A stretch of 64,000 nucleotides of DNA, taken from Apostichopus japonicus. Its lineage: Eukaryota; Echinodermata; Holothuroidea; Aspidochirotida; Stichopodidae. The position numbers and the translations under genes were made by a program. Positions 23,601-32,700 of this stretch are shown here, in pieces (the stretch's first letter is position 1; the number at the start of each line of letters is the position of its first letter). The notes below the pieces were generated by a model, which made no database searches, was not told the DNA's origin, and saw only the letters and a program-made list of their open reading frames with translations. Location of the stretch: contig NC_092575.1 in assembly GCF_037975245.1 (NCBI RefSeq), positions 17,947,810-18,011,809 of the forward strand, in the 5' to 3' direction.

Positions 23601-23739
23601 TAGAAAAGGACGCAAAATGCTGCTTTAAGAGCGGACATTAAAGAGCAGACAAAAAATGAGAAGAGCGAAGAGCGCCATCTATTTTCTAGCGGAAAATAAG
23701 CAACGCGGATGGTGCATTGGTACTCAATAATTGTTGGTA
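20627..23739. other. No gene seen
   Basis: AT-rich. Frames of about 70 codons around 20815-21141 overlap on both strands and cannot be told from chance. No splice-bracketed exon or known repeat was recognised. Confidence 0.5.
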
Positions 23740-24225
23740 AATCAAATTTAAGGTACAATTCATACCACTAATGAAATGTTTATAATTAATAATTTTTAAT
23801 ATAGGAATAGATAAGAAGTGCGATCAAGATCTCATGATAGAGTAACGTCCCTTCTATATATTGTTTGATATCGGTGACGTAAATTTCACAACATCGTGTA
23901 AAAACTGCTGTTTAAACTCAGTCACTAGCGAAATGTTTAAAATTAATTATCTTCAGTGATTCAAAATAGTTAGGTAGTGCGACACACATCACGACATAGA
24001 GCAAGGTCTCCTTTATTACTCTATTAGTGTTTGATATCGGTGACATAACTTCTATCATCGCCAAACGTTATTAAAAAAAACAAATATTGTAATAAATTCG
24101 ACTACAGCGTGTACAAACTACCGTTACAACTCAATCACTAACGAAATGTTCAAAATTAATTATCTTAAGTTAAAGAAATAGTTAGGTAGTGCGACACACA
24201 TCGCAAAATACGTCGCGACCCACAA
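23740..24225. repeat. Diverged short tandem array, about three copies
   Basis: A block beginning CACTA..GAAATGTT..AATTAAT recurs at about 23766, 23923 and 24136. Later in the unit TTGATATCGGTGACGTAA (near 23865) matches TTGATATCGGTGACATAA (near 24033), and TAGGTAGTGCGACACACATC occurs at about 23971 and 24183. Spacings are 157 and 213 bases, the longer one holding an A-rich insertion. This is an old degenerate tandem repeat, unrelated in sequence to the 155-bp satellite. Confidence 0.75.
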
Positions 24226-24560
24226 TACCCGTCAGCCCCACTTTTGAAGGTTTTAAGCCCATTACTTGTTCAGAATTTAAAAAAAATCACATTTCTCTTC
24301 AAACCATACCCATATTGTTGCACAAAATTTCAACTATGGAAAACCAATATAGGAAAACCTCGTTCAACCCCTAACAGACCGATCAAAATTGCACGAGTAG
24401 AGGGAAGTATGATGAAGAATGTTGGTCAGGGAATTTCGAAAATTCGGACACAGTTAATTTATTGGTGTACAAATATTAAAACCTCTTATAACGGCTACTA
24501 TAAAACTTCGTTGAAGGAAATGAAAAAATACCAGATATTTCCGAATCCGGACACTACACA

Positions 24561-24907
24561 CATAGGCGTAGGAGGGCGGGGGAGGGGGGGGGGGGGGTTG
24601 CAGCCCCCAACCAAATATTTCTGTAAAAATTCGGGCAATGTGCTGAGTATTTGTCGGGCACCTACTGAAAGCAAAATAAAGTGCAATGATGTAGCTAAGG
24701 AAATCAATAGTTTAAAACTTGATAATTAAAATAAAGTTCTAAGCTTGCCCGATTAATCCGTCATATTAATTCGTCATAGACTTCCTTCACACTGTAAATT
24801 TACACGTGAAAAACAAATAAATAAATCAAATCAAATCAAATCATATCGGTAATAACACGGCATATGACTGTATGTGATTGGCATGCGATATGATAACCAA
24901 TGATGCC
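24561..24907. mobile_element. hAT-like MITE, broken copy (left part only)
   Basis: It starts with the same CATAGGCGTAGGAG terminus and follows the 18490 element through CAACCAAATATTT, CGGGCA and TACTGAAAG. It is interrupted at about 24692-24843 by unrelated DNA ending in (AATC)n/(TCAAA)n-type repeats. It then resumes with GGTAATAACACGGCATATGA, as in 18693-18752 of the complete copy. Homology stops at about 24907, where the LINE begins. The right terminus and any second target duplication (expected ACTACACA, as at 24553-24560) are absent. Confidence 0.85.
24692..24843 (+). mobile_element. Insertion inside the MITE, possible short LINE/SINE 3' end
   Basis: About 150 bp with no counterpart in the complete MITE copy at 18490. 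It ends in ACACGTGAAAAACAAATAAA followed by TAAATCAAATCAAATCAAAT. A 3' simple-repeat tail of this kind is typical of 5'-truncated retroposons. No family is recognised and no target duplication was seen. Confidence 0.45.
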
Positions 24908-25232
24908 CAGAAGCAACAATACGATGAAAGATGGTCACAAAAGCTTCCAGTGCCCTGGAAACAGAAGGAGGATAACGTAAACCGTCGCTGGTTATCCGGA
25001 CAAGAACGAATTAAACAAAGATGAAATGCAACAAGAAGCCAGTCCTATTGAAACAGAAATGCTTAAGAAAACCACTTCTGAACTGAATCAGGAGGCAAAT
25101 GCAGCCAAGGAGAAAGATGCGACCAGAATAACATTAAAGCGAAGCCAGAATCATCCAGTAAAACTGAACATAAATCAGCATCTCAGCCATCAATTAGTAC
25201 AGCAAATAGAACTCCTGAACCGACCGGAATGA
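24908..25232 (+). pseudogene. LINE ORF1 C-terminal remnant with half a zinc knuckle
   Basis: In one frame the sequence reads KDGHKSFQCPGNRRR, then a TAA at 24978-24980. It continues in the same frame as a polar, Gln/Glu/Lys-rich tail (PDKNELNKDEMQQEASPIET and onward) to a stop at 25233. GHKSFQC fits the second half of a CX2CX4HX4C retroviral-type knuckle. The positions expected for the first two Cys are Ser (AGC) and Thr (ACG), so the finger has decayed. L1 and Tx1 ORF1 proteins bind RNA through such knuckles. Everything N-terminal is lost by 5' truncation. Confidence 0.6.
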
Positions 25233-25350
25233 AGAGAACTATCTCAAGCGAAGACGACACTTTTTATAAATACCAATAAAAGAGGAGCAAATACCATCCC
25301 AAACCTTAGCGTGGCAAGACGTTTTATACAGAGGATATAAACACAAATAA

Positions 25351-28047
25351 AACTTAACATTCCGTTTAGTAACATTAAATTGTAACGGTCTAAGAAGGAA
25401 GGACAAAAGGAACGAACTGTTTGAAACTTTAATCAAAAGGAAATACGATATTATTTTTCTTCAAGAAACCTTTTGGGATGAGGACATTTTTCAAATCACC
25501 ACGAAAGAATGGGGGTAGCCAATTTTTTTTCATCTATGTATTCTCTCCAGAATAGGAGAGGTGTTTGCCACACTAATCAGAAAAGAGTCAGATATAGAAG
25601 TGAAAAGTTATGAAACTGACCAAACAGGTCGAATTATCCAGACAGATCTAGTTATAGAAGAACAAAGTTTTACTGTTATTAATATTTATGCTCCAAATAA
25701 TACGGTTGAAAGGATATCCTTCTTTTTAGATTTACACAAAAGACTTCATAAAAATAAAAGTAAATTAATTGTAACTGGGGATTTCAATAACATAATCAAT
25801 ACTTATTTAGATAGATATCCGGTTAAATACTCCTCTGATGTGTCTAGAAAGACCTTAAAGGACCTTATGCTCAATTTTGATTTGATCGATATATGGAGAG
25901 AGAGAAATCCAAAAGAAGCAGACTTTTCTTGTAACCGAAATTGTATGAACTATAATAGTTCCTCAAGAATAGAGAGATTTTTAATTTCTAACGATCTAAA
26001 AGCTAATATAACATCCTCCCGACATTTACCGTACCCTTATTCAGATCATAATTTTGTTGAGTTAACAATGGATTTATCTCTCATCCCAAGAGGAAAGGGG
26101 TATTGGATATTTAATAACGCCTTACTGTTAGACCAAGATTATTGTAATCAAATTAGGGAAATTATTAATTTTAGGAAAAGGCAAGACAGTTTTACTGAAA
26201 ATATTTTCGAATGGTATGAATTACTTAAAAAAGATATAAAATCCACTTCAATCAATTTCAGTAGACAAAAACAAAAAAAACTACACAAACAGAAACTGAA
26301 ACTTATCAAAGAAATCAAATTTGAAAAGAAAAAGGCCCACAAATATGCCGACTATGTTATTAATAGACTTAAAAACCTGCAAGAAAAATTAGATGAAATA
26401 ACCAAAAATGAGCTCAGAGGAGCTGCAATTAGAGCTAAGATTCAGTGGTATGATGAAGGAGAAAAATCTACAAAGTTTTTCCTTGGACTTGAAAGGAGCA
26501 GGCAAAAAAAGAAGGTAATAAGAAAATTAGTTAACGAACAGGGTAACATAATCCATAATCAAGATGAAATATTAAAACACCAATGTCAATATTATGCTGA
26601 CCTTTATACTGCGGAAGCAACATATTGCAATGCACAAGAACTTATTTTACCAAAAATCTCTAAAATGCTTTCCCCGACTGAAACCGAAATTTGCGAACAA
26701 GATTTAACAACAGCCGATTTAAAGACTGCCTTAGACTCTATGCAAGCAAATAAAAGTCCAGGACTAGATGGCCTGACGGCGGAGTTTTTCAAATATTTTT
26801 GGTGGGATTTTACTGATATTTTTCATAACCTAATCAAACAAATGTCCAATAGTATGGAATTGTGTGATTCCATGAAAGTAGGTGTTATTTCTTTAATCCC
26901 TAAAAAAGGAGACTTAACAAGACTCAATAATTGGAGACCAATAAGTCTTCTTAATACAGACTATAAAATAATAAGTAAAGCCCTTGCAAACAGAATTAAT
27001 AACGTAATAAGCAACTTAATATCTGATGATCAAACATGTTGTAATCCAGGTAATGATATTAGTGAAAATGTTATTACAATGAACCCTATTATCGATTATG
27101 TCAAAGAAAATCATTTACATGGATTCATCCTAAAATTTGACCAATATAAAGCTTTCGACCGTGTTAACCACGAATATTTATTTAATGTCCTTAACAAAAT
27201 GGGCTTTGGACCAAGTTTTCAAAAATGGATTAAAATTCTTTATACTAATATTCAATCCTGTATTAAACATAATGGTTTTGTCTCTGACCTGTTCCCAATT
27301 AAAAGAGGAGTAAGGCAAGGATGCCCAATTTCAGCTATTTTATATGTTCTAAGCGCAGAACCCTTTCATGAAATAATTTGTAATAATCCTGAAATTTCAG
27401 GAATTAAGATCTGCAACACCGAAGTTAAAATGTTTCAGCATGCTGATGATACAACTTTCTTTGTTTCAAATGTTACAAGTATATATGCAATTTTAGATAC
27501 AATTAAGATTTATGAACAAGCATCAGGTTCAAAATGTAACTTGGGAAAAACTGAGCTATTAATAATAGACAATTACCAACTGGATGAACCTCACGATTTT
27601 AACTTTCCTGTGAGGAAAGATTATATTGATATTCTAGGTGTTTCTATTGGTAATGTGAATGGGATTATTGAAGTCCAAAACTGGGAAAATAAAATAGAAA
27701 AATGTACATCCTTACTAAAAAGATGGACATTTAGAAAGTTATCACTTAAAGGCAAAGTATTAGTTGTTAACTCTTTAATAATATCTAGGTTAACGTATTT
27801 AATGAGTATTTTGACTGTGCCAGGTTGGGTATTAGACTCATTTCGTCAGGCAGTAACTGATTTTATATGGGATGGGAAAACACCTCTAATCAGTTTTAAG
27901 TCATTAATGTTGCCTATAAGTAAAGGAGGGCTCAAACCATGTGATTTAGAAATTAAACGAGATTCTTTAAGGATTAAATTAGTTAGCAAACTGCTAAAAT
28001 GGAAGTGTAAATGTAAAACTGAAGACATGTATGTTATATTTTCTTAA
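25351..28047 (+). pseudogene. LINE ORF2: AP endonuclease plus reverse transcriptase, interrupted
   Basis: From 25351 the frame reads LTFRLVTLNCNGLRRK and YDIIFLQETFW, the start of an APE-type endonuclease, until a TAG at 25516-25518. About 15 codons of disturbed sequence follow, then 828 open codons from 25561. The endonuclease continues with INIYAPNN, VTGDFNN, RIERFLIS and SDHNFVEL. The RT has NKSPGLDGLTAEFF, NNWRPISLLNTDYKI, FDQYKAFDRVN and GVRQGCPISAILYVLSAEPF. The catalytic box is QHADDTTFF (27439 on) where YADD or FADD is normal, a Tyr-to-His change. The frame ends at TAA 28045-28047, but the protein continues in another frame. Product would nick target DNA and reverse-transcribe the LINE RNA there; this copy cannot make it intact. 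Confidence 0.9.
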
Positions 28048-28767
28048 TAAGTACGAAAATATGACGCTTGGATTGGGTATTTTTCAAGTGGACCCTCAGA
28101 TTAAATCTTTACTCACTATGCAACCTTTTGCCAGAGAATGCTACTCGCATGGCAAAATATTACACAGGGCAATTTTGTAGAACCTAGCACACGAGAGTTG
28201 ATGCTTATCCAACCAATTTTTCATAACCCTCTCCTACGCGATGAGAACGGTGAAACTCTTTTTAACAGTATTTTTATTGATGGAGGTATAATTATGGTTG
28301 GTGACCTTATGTATGAGGTCATCCCAACACAACTGCCATCAGAAGCCGTTCATGAATGCATAACACTCACTAATCCCGATAATCCCATTTCCTTGAATGA
28401 GGTAGAAACGGTTATTTCTATGGTAATGAATGTATTACCCGAGAACTGGTTGACAGAGATCAATTCATCCGACATAGTGGTATCTACACAATCCGACTTA
28501 CAATACGCCGTTCATTTTCAATGTGGTTGTGACACTATTGATGGTGCTTTATTAACTTGTAAGAGAGCATCTGACCTTTTACGTACTTTAAGAAATAATA
28601 CCCCTAAAGGTGAAATATATTGGAAGAAAACGTATGCAGATCTATCTTTTGAAACTAGGTGGGAAAATGTCTTTAAATCGCCTAAGAGTAATACAGATGC
28701 TGAAATCGACTACAAAATAATGCATAACATTTTATTTACTAATGAGAAATTGTATAAATTCAAATGA
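28048..28767 (+). pseudogene. LINE ORF2 C-terminal region, first part, frameshifted
   Basis: Homology continues first in a shifted frame (YFLNKYENMTLGLGIFQVDP, QIKSLLTMQPFARECY, about 28030-28145). It then returns to the ORF2 frame at about 28138 (AWQNITQGNFVEPST through FTNEKLYKFK, stop at 28765-28767). The two frameshifts therefore compensate each other. The segment corresponds to the region between the reverse transcriptase and the C-terminal zinc motif of L1/Tx1 ORF2. Confidence 0.75.
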
Positions 28768-29219
28768 TTGATTCTCCTATGTGTACTTTTTGCAGAAGTT
28801 CGATTGAAACAATACATCACCTTTTTATAACTTGTCCTAAATTATTCCCACTCTGGGAAAATTTAACCAACAAACTAAATAAACTACATTTTGTTGACAG
28901 CCATTATGGTTGGACCTTAGGTACATTATTTGGTCTGGGTCTTAATGCAAAAAATCAAGATGGTCTCCTTATAGACTATATATTCAATATCTATAAAACT
29001 GTAATATGGAAAAGCCGCAATGCAATTATTTATAATGGTGGTACTATGAATATTACAGCATACTTTCATAATTATATGAAGAAGAAGTTACGTTTTATGT
29101 ATGAGGTTTACGCGAGCCATAACAACTTAGATAATTTTTTTCAGTTTTTTGGAAAAGGTAATTTTCTACTTTTAGCCGACAAAGATTATACCTACCAGTA
29201 CCATTTAGATAGAGGCTAA
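28764..29219 (+). pseudogene. LINE ORF2 C-terminus with CX2C...HX4C zinc motif
   Basis: After loss of one A at about 28764 the protein goes on in a third frame with MIDSPMCTFCRSSIETIHHL, then FITCPKLFPLWENL. MCTFC and HLFITC form the Cys/His motif typical of the L1/Tx1 ORF2 C-terminus, thought to bind nucleic acid. The frame ends naturally at TAA 29217-29219 after YTYQYHLDRG. The tail is Lys- and aromatic-rich. Confidence 0.8.
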
Positions 29220-29552
29220 TTATTTTGAGCCAACAAATGGTATGATAAATTGTAACAATTTACTTATGCCTGTATACGCATAGTTAAGTAGGGCTTTATC
29301 TGTAAAAATAAAGCTAAGTATTAATTCAACGTTATATTATTGACTTGAACAACATTTTCAAGTTTAATACGATGTGAGATTACAATCGAAATAAGTTAAA
29401 GGTATTTCTGAGTAGCATACAAAGTACGTTATAAGAACATTAAAAAGTAACTATATTTTTATTTTTATTATTTAGTTCTGTAAGAACTCATTGTATATAT
29501 TGTTTGGTGAATGGGTGAACCAGTGGGTTCACTTACAAATAAAAAAAAAAAA
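29220..29552 (+). other. LINE 3' UTR, terminal hairpin and poly(A) tail
   Basis: AT-rich untranslated region. A 7-bp stem (29515-29521 / 29526-29532) with an AGTG loop lies just before CAAAT and A12. Terminal hairpins help some LINE reverse transcriptases recognise their RNA. The tail touches the first satellite base at 29553 with no spacer. Confidence 0.7.
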
Positions 29553-29697
29553 GGTTGCTCTGTACCTCGAGAGCGTGACGTATTTTGGATCGCGGGCTCG
29601 AGACCAGGTGGGGGCAGTTTGCTTTTGCCGCGATCTTATACGGTCTCTGGAACTTTAAGTATTAGAAACGATCATAGATTTATATCAACTGCTGTCG

Positions 29698-29709
29698 TGG
29701 CGCGGTTGG
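29698..29709 (+). promoter_or_regulatory. Pol III A-box-like element in satellite unit
   Basis: TGGCGCGGTTGG matches the A-box pattern TRGYNNARNNGG except for G in place of the conserved A. It recurs every 155 bp in essentially all units; the first, partial unit at 29553 lacks it. Confidence 0.55.
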
Positions 29710-29749
29710 TTGCTCTGTACCTCGAGAGCGTGACGTATTTTGGATCGCG

Positions 29750-29760
29750 GGCTCGAGACC
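29750..29760 (+). promoter_or_regulatory. Pol III B-box-like element in satellite unit
   Basis: GGCTCGAGACC matches GGTTCGANNCC at all but one position (C for T). Its start is 52 bases from the A-box start, slightly longer than in most tRNA genes. T4 runs lie before it (29738-29741) and after the tRNA-like end (29778-29781); the first could stop transcription early. Confidence 0.55.
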
Positions 29761-32700
29761 AGGTGGGGGCAGTTTGCTTTTGCCGCGATCTTATACGGTC
29801 TCTGGAACTTTAAGTATTAGAAACGAACCTAGATTTATATCAACTGCTGTCGTGGCGCGGTTGGTTGCTCTGCACCTCGAGAGCGTGACGTATTTTGGAT
29901 CGCGGGCTCGAGACCAGGTGGGGGCAGTTTGCTTTTGCCGCGATCTTATACGGTCTCTGGAACTTTAAGTATTAGAAACGATCATAGATTTATATCAACT
30001 GCTGTCGTGGCGCGGTTGGTTGCTCTGTACCTCGAGAGCGTGACGTATTTTGGATCGCGGGCTCGAGACCAGGTGGGGGCAGTTTGCTTTTGCCGCGATC
30101 TTATACGGTCTCTGGAACTTTAAGTATTAGAAACGAACACAGATTTATATCAACTGCTGTCGTGGCGCGGTTGGTTGCTCTGCACCTCGAGAGCGTGACG
30201 TATTTTGGATCGCGGGCTCGAGACCAGGTGGGGGCAGTTTGCTTTTGCCGCGATCTTATACGGTCTCTGGAACTTTAAGTATTAGAAACGATCATAGATT
30301 TATATCAACTGCTGTCGTGGCGCGGTTGGTTGCTCTGTACCTCGAGAGCGTGACGTATTTTGGATCGCGGGCTCGAGACCAGGTGGGGGCAGTTTGCTTT
30401 TGCCGCGATCTTATACGGTCTCTGGAACTTTAAGTATTAGAAACGAACACAGATTTATATCAACTGCTGTCGTGGCGCGGTTGGTTGCTCTGCACCTCGA
30501 GAGCGTGACGTATTTTGGATCGCGGGCTCGAGACCAGGTGGGGGCGGTTTGCTTTTGCCGCGATCTTATACGGTCTCTGGAACTTTAAGTATTAGAAACG
30601 ATCAAAGATTTATATCAACTGCTGTCGTGGCGCGGTTGGTTGCTCTGCACCTCGAGAGCGTGACGTATTTTGGATCGCGGGCTCGAGACCAGGTGGGGGC
30701 AGTTTGCTTTTGCCGCGATCTTATACGGTCTCTGGAACTTTAAGTATTAGAAACGAACACAGATTTATATCAACTGCTGTCGTGGCGCGGTTGGTTGCTC
30801 TGCACCTCGAGAGCGTGACGTATTTTGGATCGCGGGCTCGAGACCAGGTGGGGGCGGTTTGCTTTTGCCGCGATCTTATACGGTCTCTGGAACTTTAAGT
30901 ATTAGAAACGATCAAAGATTTATATCAACTGCTGTCGTGGCGCGGTTGGTTGCTCTGCACCTCGAGAGCGTGACGTATTTTGGATCGCGGGCTCGAGACC
31001 AGGTGGGGGCTGTTTGCTTTTGCCGCGATCTTATACGGTCTCTGGAACTTTAAGTATTAGAAACGATCAAAGATTTATATCAACTGCTGTCGTGGCGCGG
31101 TTGGTTGCTCTGCACCTCGAGAGCGTGACGTATTTTGGATCGCGGGCTCGAGACCAGGTGGGGGCTGTTTGCTTTTGCCGCGATCTTATACGGTCTCTGG
31201 AACTTTAAGTATTAGAAACGAACCTAGATTTATATCAACTGCTGTCGTGGCGCGGTTGGTTGCTCTGCACCTCGAGAGCGTGACGTATTTTGGATCGCGG
31301 GCTCGAGACCAGGTGGGGGCGGTTTGCTTTTGCCGCGATCTTATACGGTCTCTGGAACTTTAAGTAATAGAAACGAACCTAGATTTATATCAACTGCTGT
31401 CGTGGCGCGGTTGGTTGCTCTGCACCTCGAGAGCGTGACGTATTTTGGATCGCGGGCTCGAGACCAGGTGGGGGCAGTTTGCTTTTGCCGCGATCTTATA
31501 CGGTCTCTGGAACTTTAAGTATTAGAAACGAACCTAGATTTATATCAACTGCTGTCGTGGCGCGGTTGGTTGCTCTGCACCTCGAGAGCGTGACGTATTT
31601 TGGATCGCGGGCTCGAGACCAGGTGGGGGCAGTTTGCTTTTGCCGCGATCTTATACGGTCTCTGGAACTTTAAGTATTAGAAACGAACCTAGATTTATAT
31701 CAACTGCTGTCGTGGCGCGGTTGGTTGCTCTGCACCTCGAGAGCGTGACGTATTTTGGATCGCGGGCTCGAGACCAGGTGGGGGCAGTTTGCTTTTGCCG
31801 CGATCTTATACGGTCTCTGGAACTTTAAGTATTAGAAACGATCCTAGATTTATATCAACTGCTGTCGTGGCGCGGTTGGTTGCTCTGCACCTCGAGAGCG
31901 TGACGTATTTTGGATCGCGGGCTCGAGACCAGGTGGGGGCAGTTTGCTTTTGCCGCGATCTTATACGGTCTCTGGAACTTTAAGTATTAGAAACGAACCT
32001 AGATTTATATCAACTGCTGTCGTGGCGCGGTTGGTTGCTCTGCACCTCGAGAGCGTGACGTATTTTGGATCGCGGGCTCGAGACCAGGTGGGGGCAGTTT
32101 GCTTTTGCCGCGATCTTATACGGTCTCTGGAACTTTAAGTATTAGAAACGAACCTAGATTTATATCAACTGCTGTCGTGGCGCGGTTGGTTGCTCTGCAC
32201 CTCGAGAGCGTGACGTATTTTGGATCGCGGGCTCGAGACCAGGTGGGGGCAGTTTGCTTTTGCCGCGATCTTATACGGTCTCTGGAACTTTAAGTATTAG
32301 AAACGAACCTAGATTTATATCAACTGCTGTCGTGGCGCGGTTGGTTGCTCTGCACGTCGAGAGCGTGACGTATTTTGGATCGCGGGCTCGAGACCAGGTG
32401 GGGGCAGTTTGCTTTTGCCGCGATCTTATACGGTCTCTGGAACTTTAAGTATTAGAAACGAACCTAGATTTATATCAACTGCTGTCGTGGCGCGGTTGGT
32501 TGCTCTGCACCTCGAGAGCGTGACGTATTTTGGATCGCGGGCTCGAGACCAGGTGGGGGCAGTTTGCTTTTGCCGCGATCTTATACGGTCTCTGGAACTT
32601 TAAGTATTAGAAACGAACCTAGATTTATATCAACTGCTGTCGTGGCGCGGTTGGTTGCTCTGCACCTCGAGAGCGTGACGTATTTTGGATCGCGGGCTCG

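Larger units (their letters stand above)
24908..29552 (+). mobile_element. Tx1/L1-like non-LTR retrotransposon, 5'-truncated and dead
   Basis: A 4.6-kb LINE: ORF1 remnant, ORF2 with endonuclease and reverse transcriptase, 3' UTR and poly(A). Its 5' end lies abruptly inside the hAT-like MITE. The 3' UTR ends with a hairpin (GTGAACC 29515-29521 with GGTTCAC 29526-29532) just before A12 at 29541-29552. The RT motifs, the RPISLL segment and the C-terminal CX2C..HX4C zinc motif place it in the L1/Tx1 group; Tx1 is favoured from the LYVLSAEPF and NNWRPISLLNTDYKI style, by memory of that clade. At least two in-frame stops and three frameshifts make it non-autonomous. Confidence 0.88.
29691..29771 (+). 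other. tRNA-like region of the satellite unit (representative copy)
   Basis: In each unit an 81-nt stretch can be laid on a tRNA. Acceptor GCTGTCG pairs with TGGGGGC in 6 of 7 positions, counting G-U, with A as discriminator. The D arm GCGC/GGTTGGTT/GCTC pairs 3 of 4. The T arm GCGGG/CTCGAGA/CCAGG pairs 3 of 5, with the conserved T, C, G and A of a T loop. The anticodon arm is not convincing, and about 8 extra bases sit between the boxes. GCTCT (29712-29716) can pair with AGAGC (29725-29729) in an alternative hairpin. The unit is best read as derived from a tRNA or tRNA-SINE head, not as a working tRNA gene. Confidence 0.6.
29553..31480 (+). repeat. Variant-rich left edge of the satellite, dimeric pattern
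   Basis: The first twelve or so units carry private variants: TGTACC or TGCACC; GGGCAGT, GGGCGGT or GGGCTGT; and GATCATAG, GATCAAAG, GAACACAG or GAACCTAG. Units at about 29863-30900 alternate GATCA and GAACA types, giving a 310-bp dimer. From about 31480 on nearly all units are of the GAACCTAG/GGGCAGT type. Confidence 0.9.

Noticed and set aside
24244-24729. 161-codon plus ORF
   Set aside because: It crosses the MITE left terminus and a poly-G run; the composition is non-protein and there are no homologous motifs.
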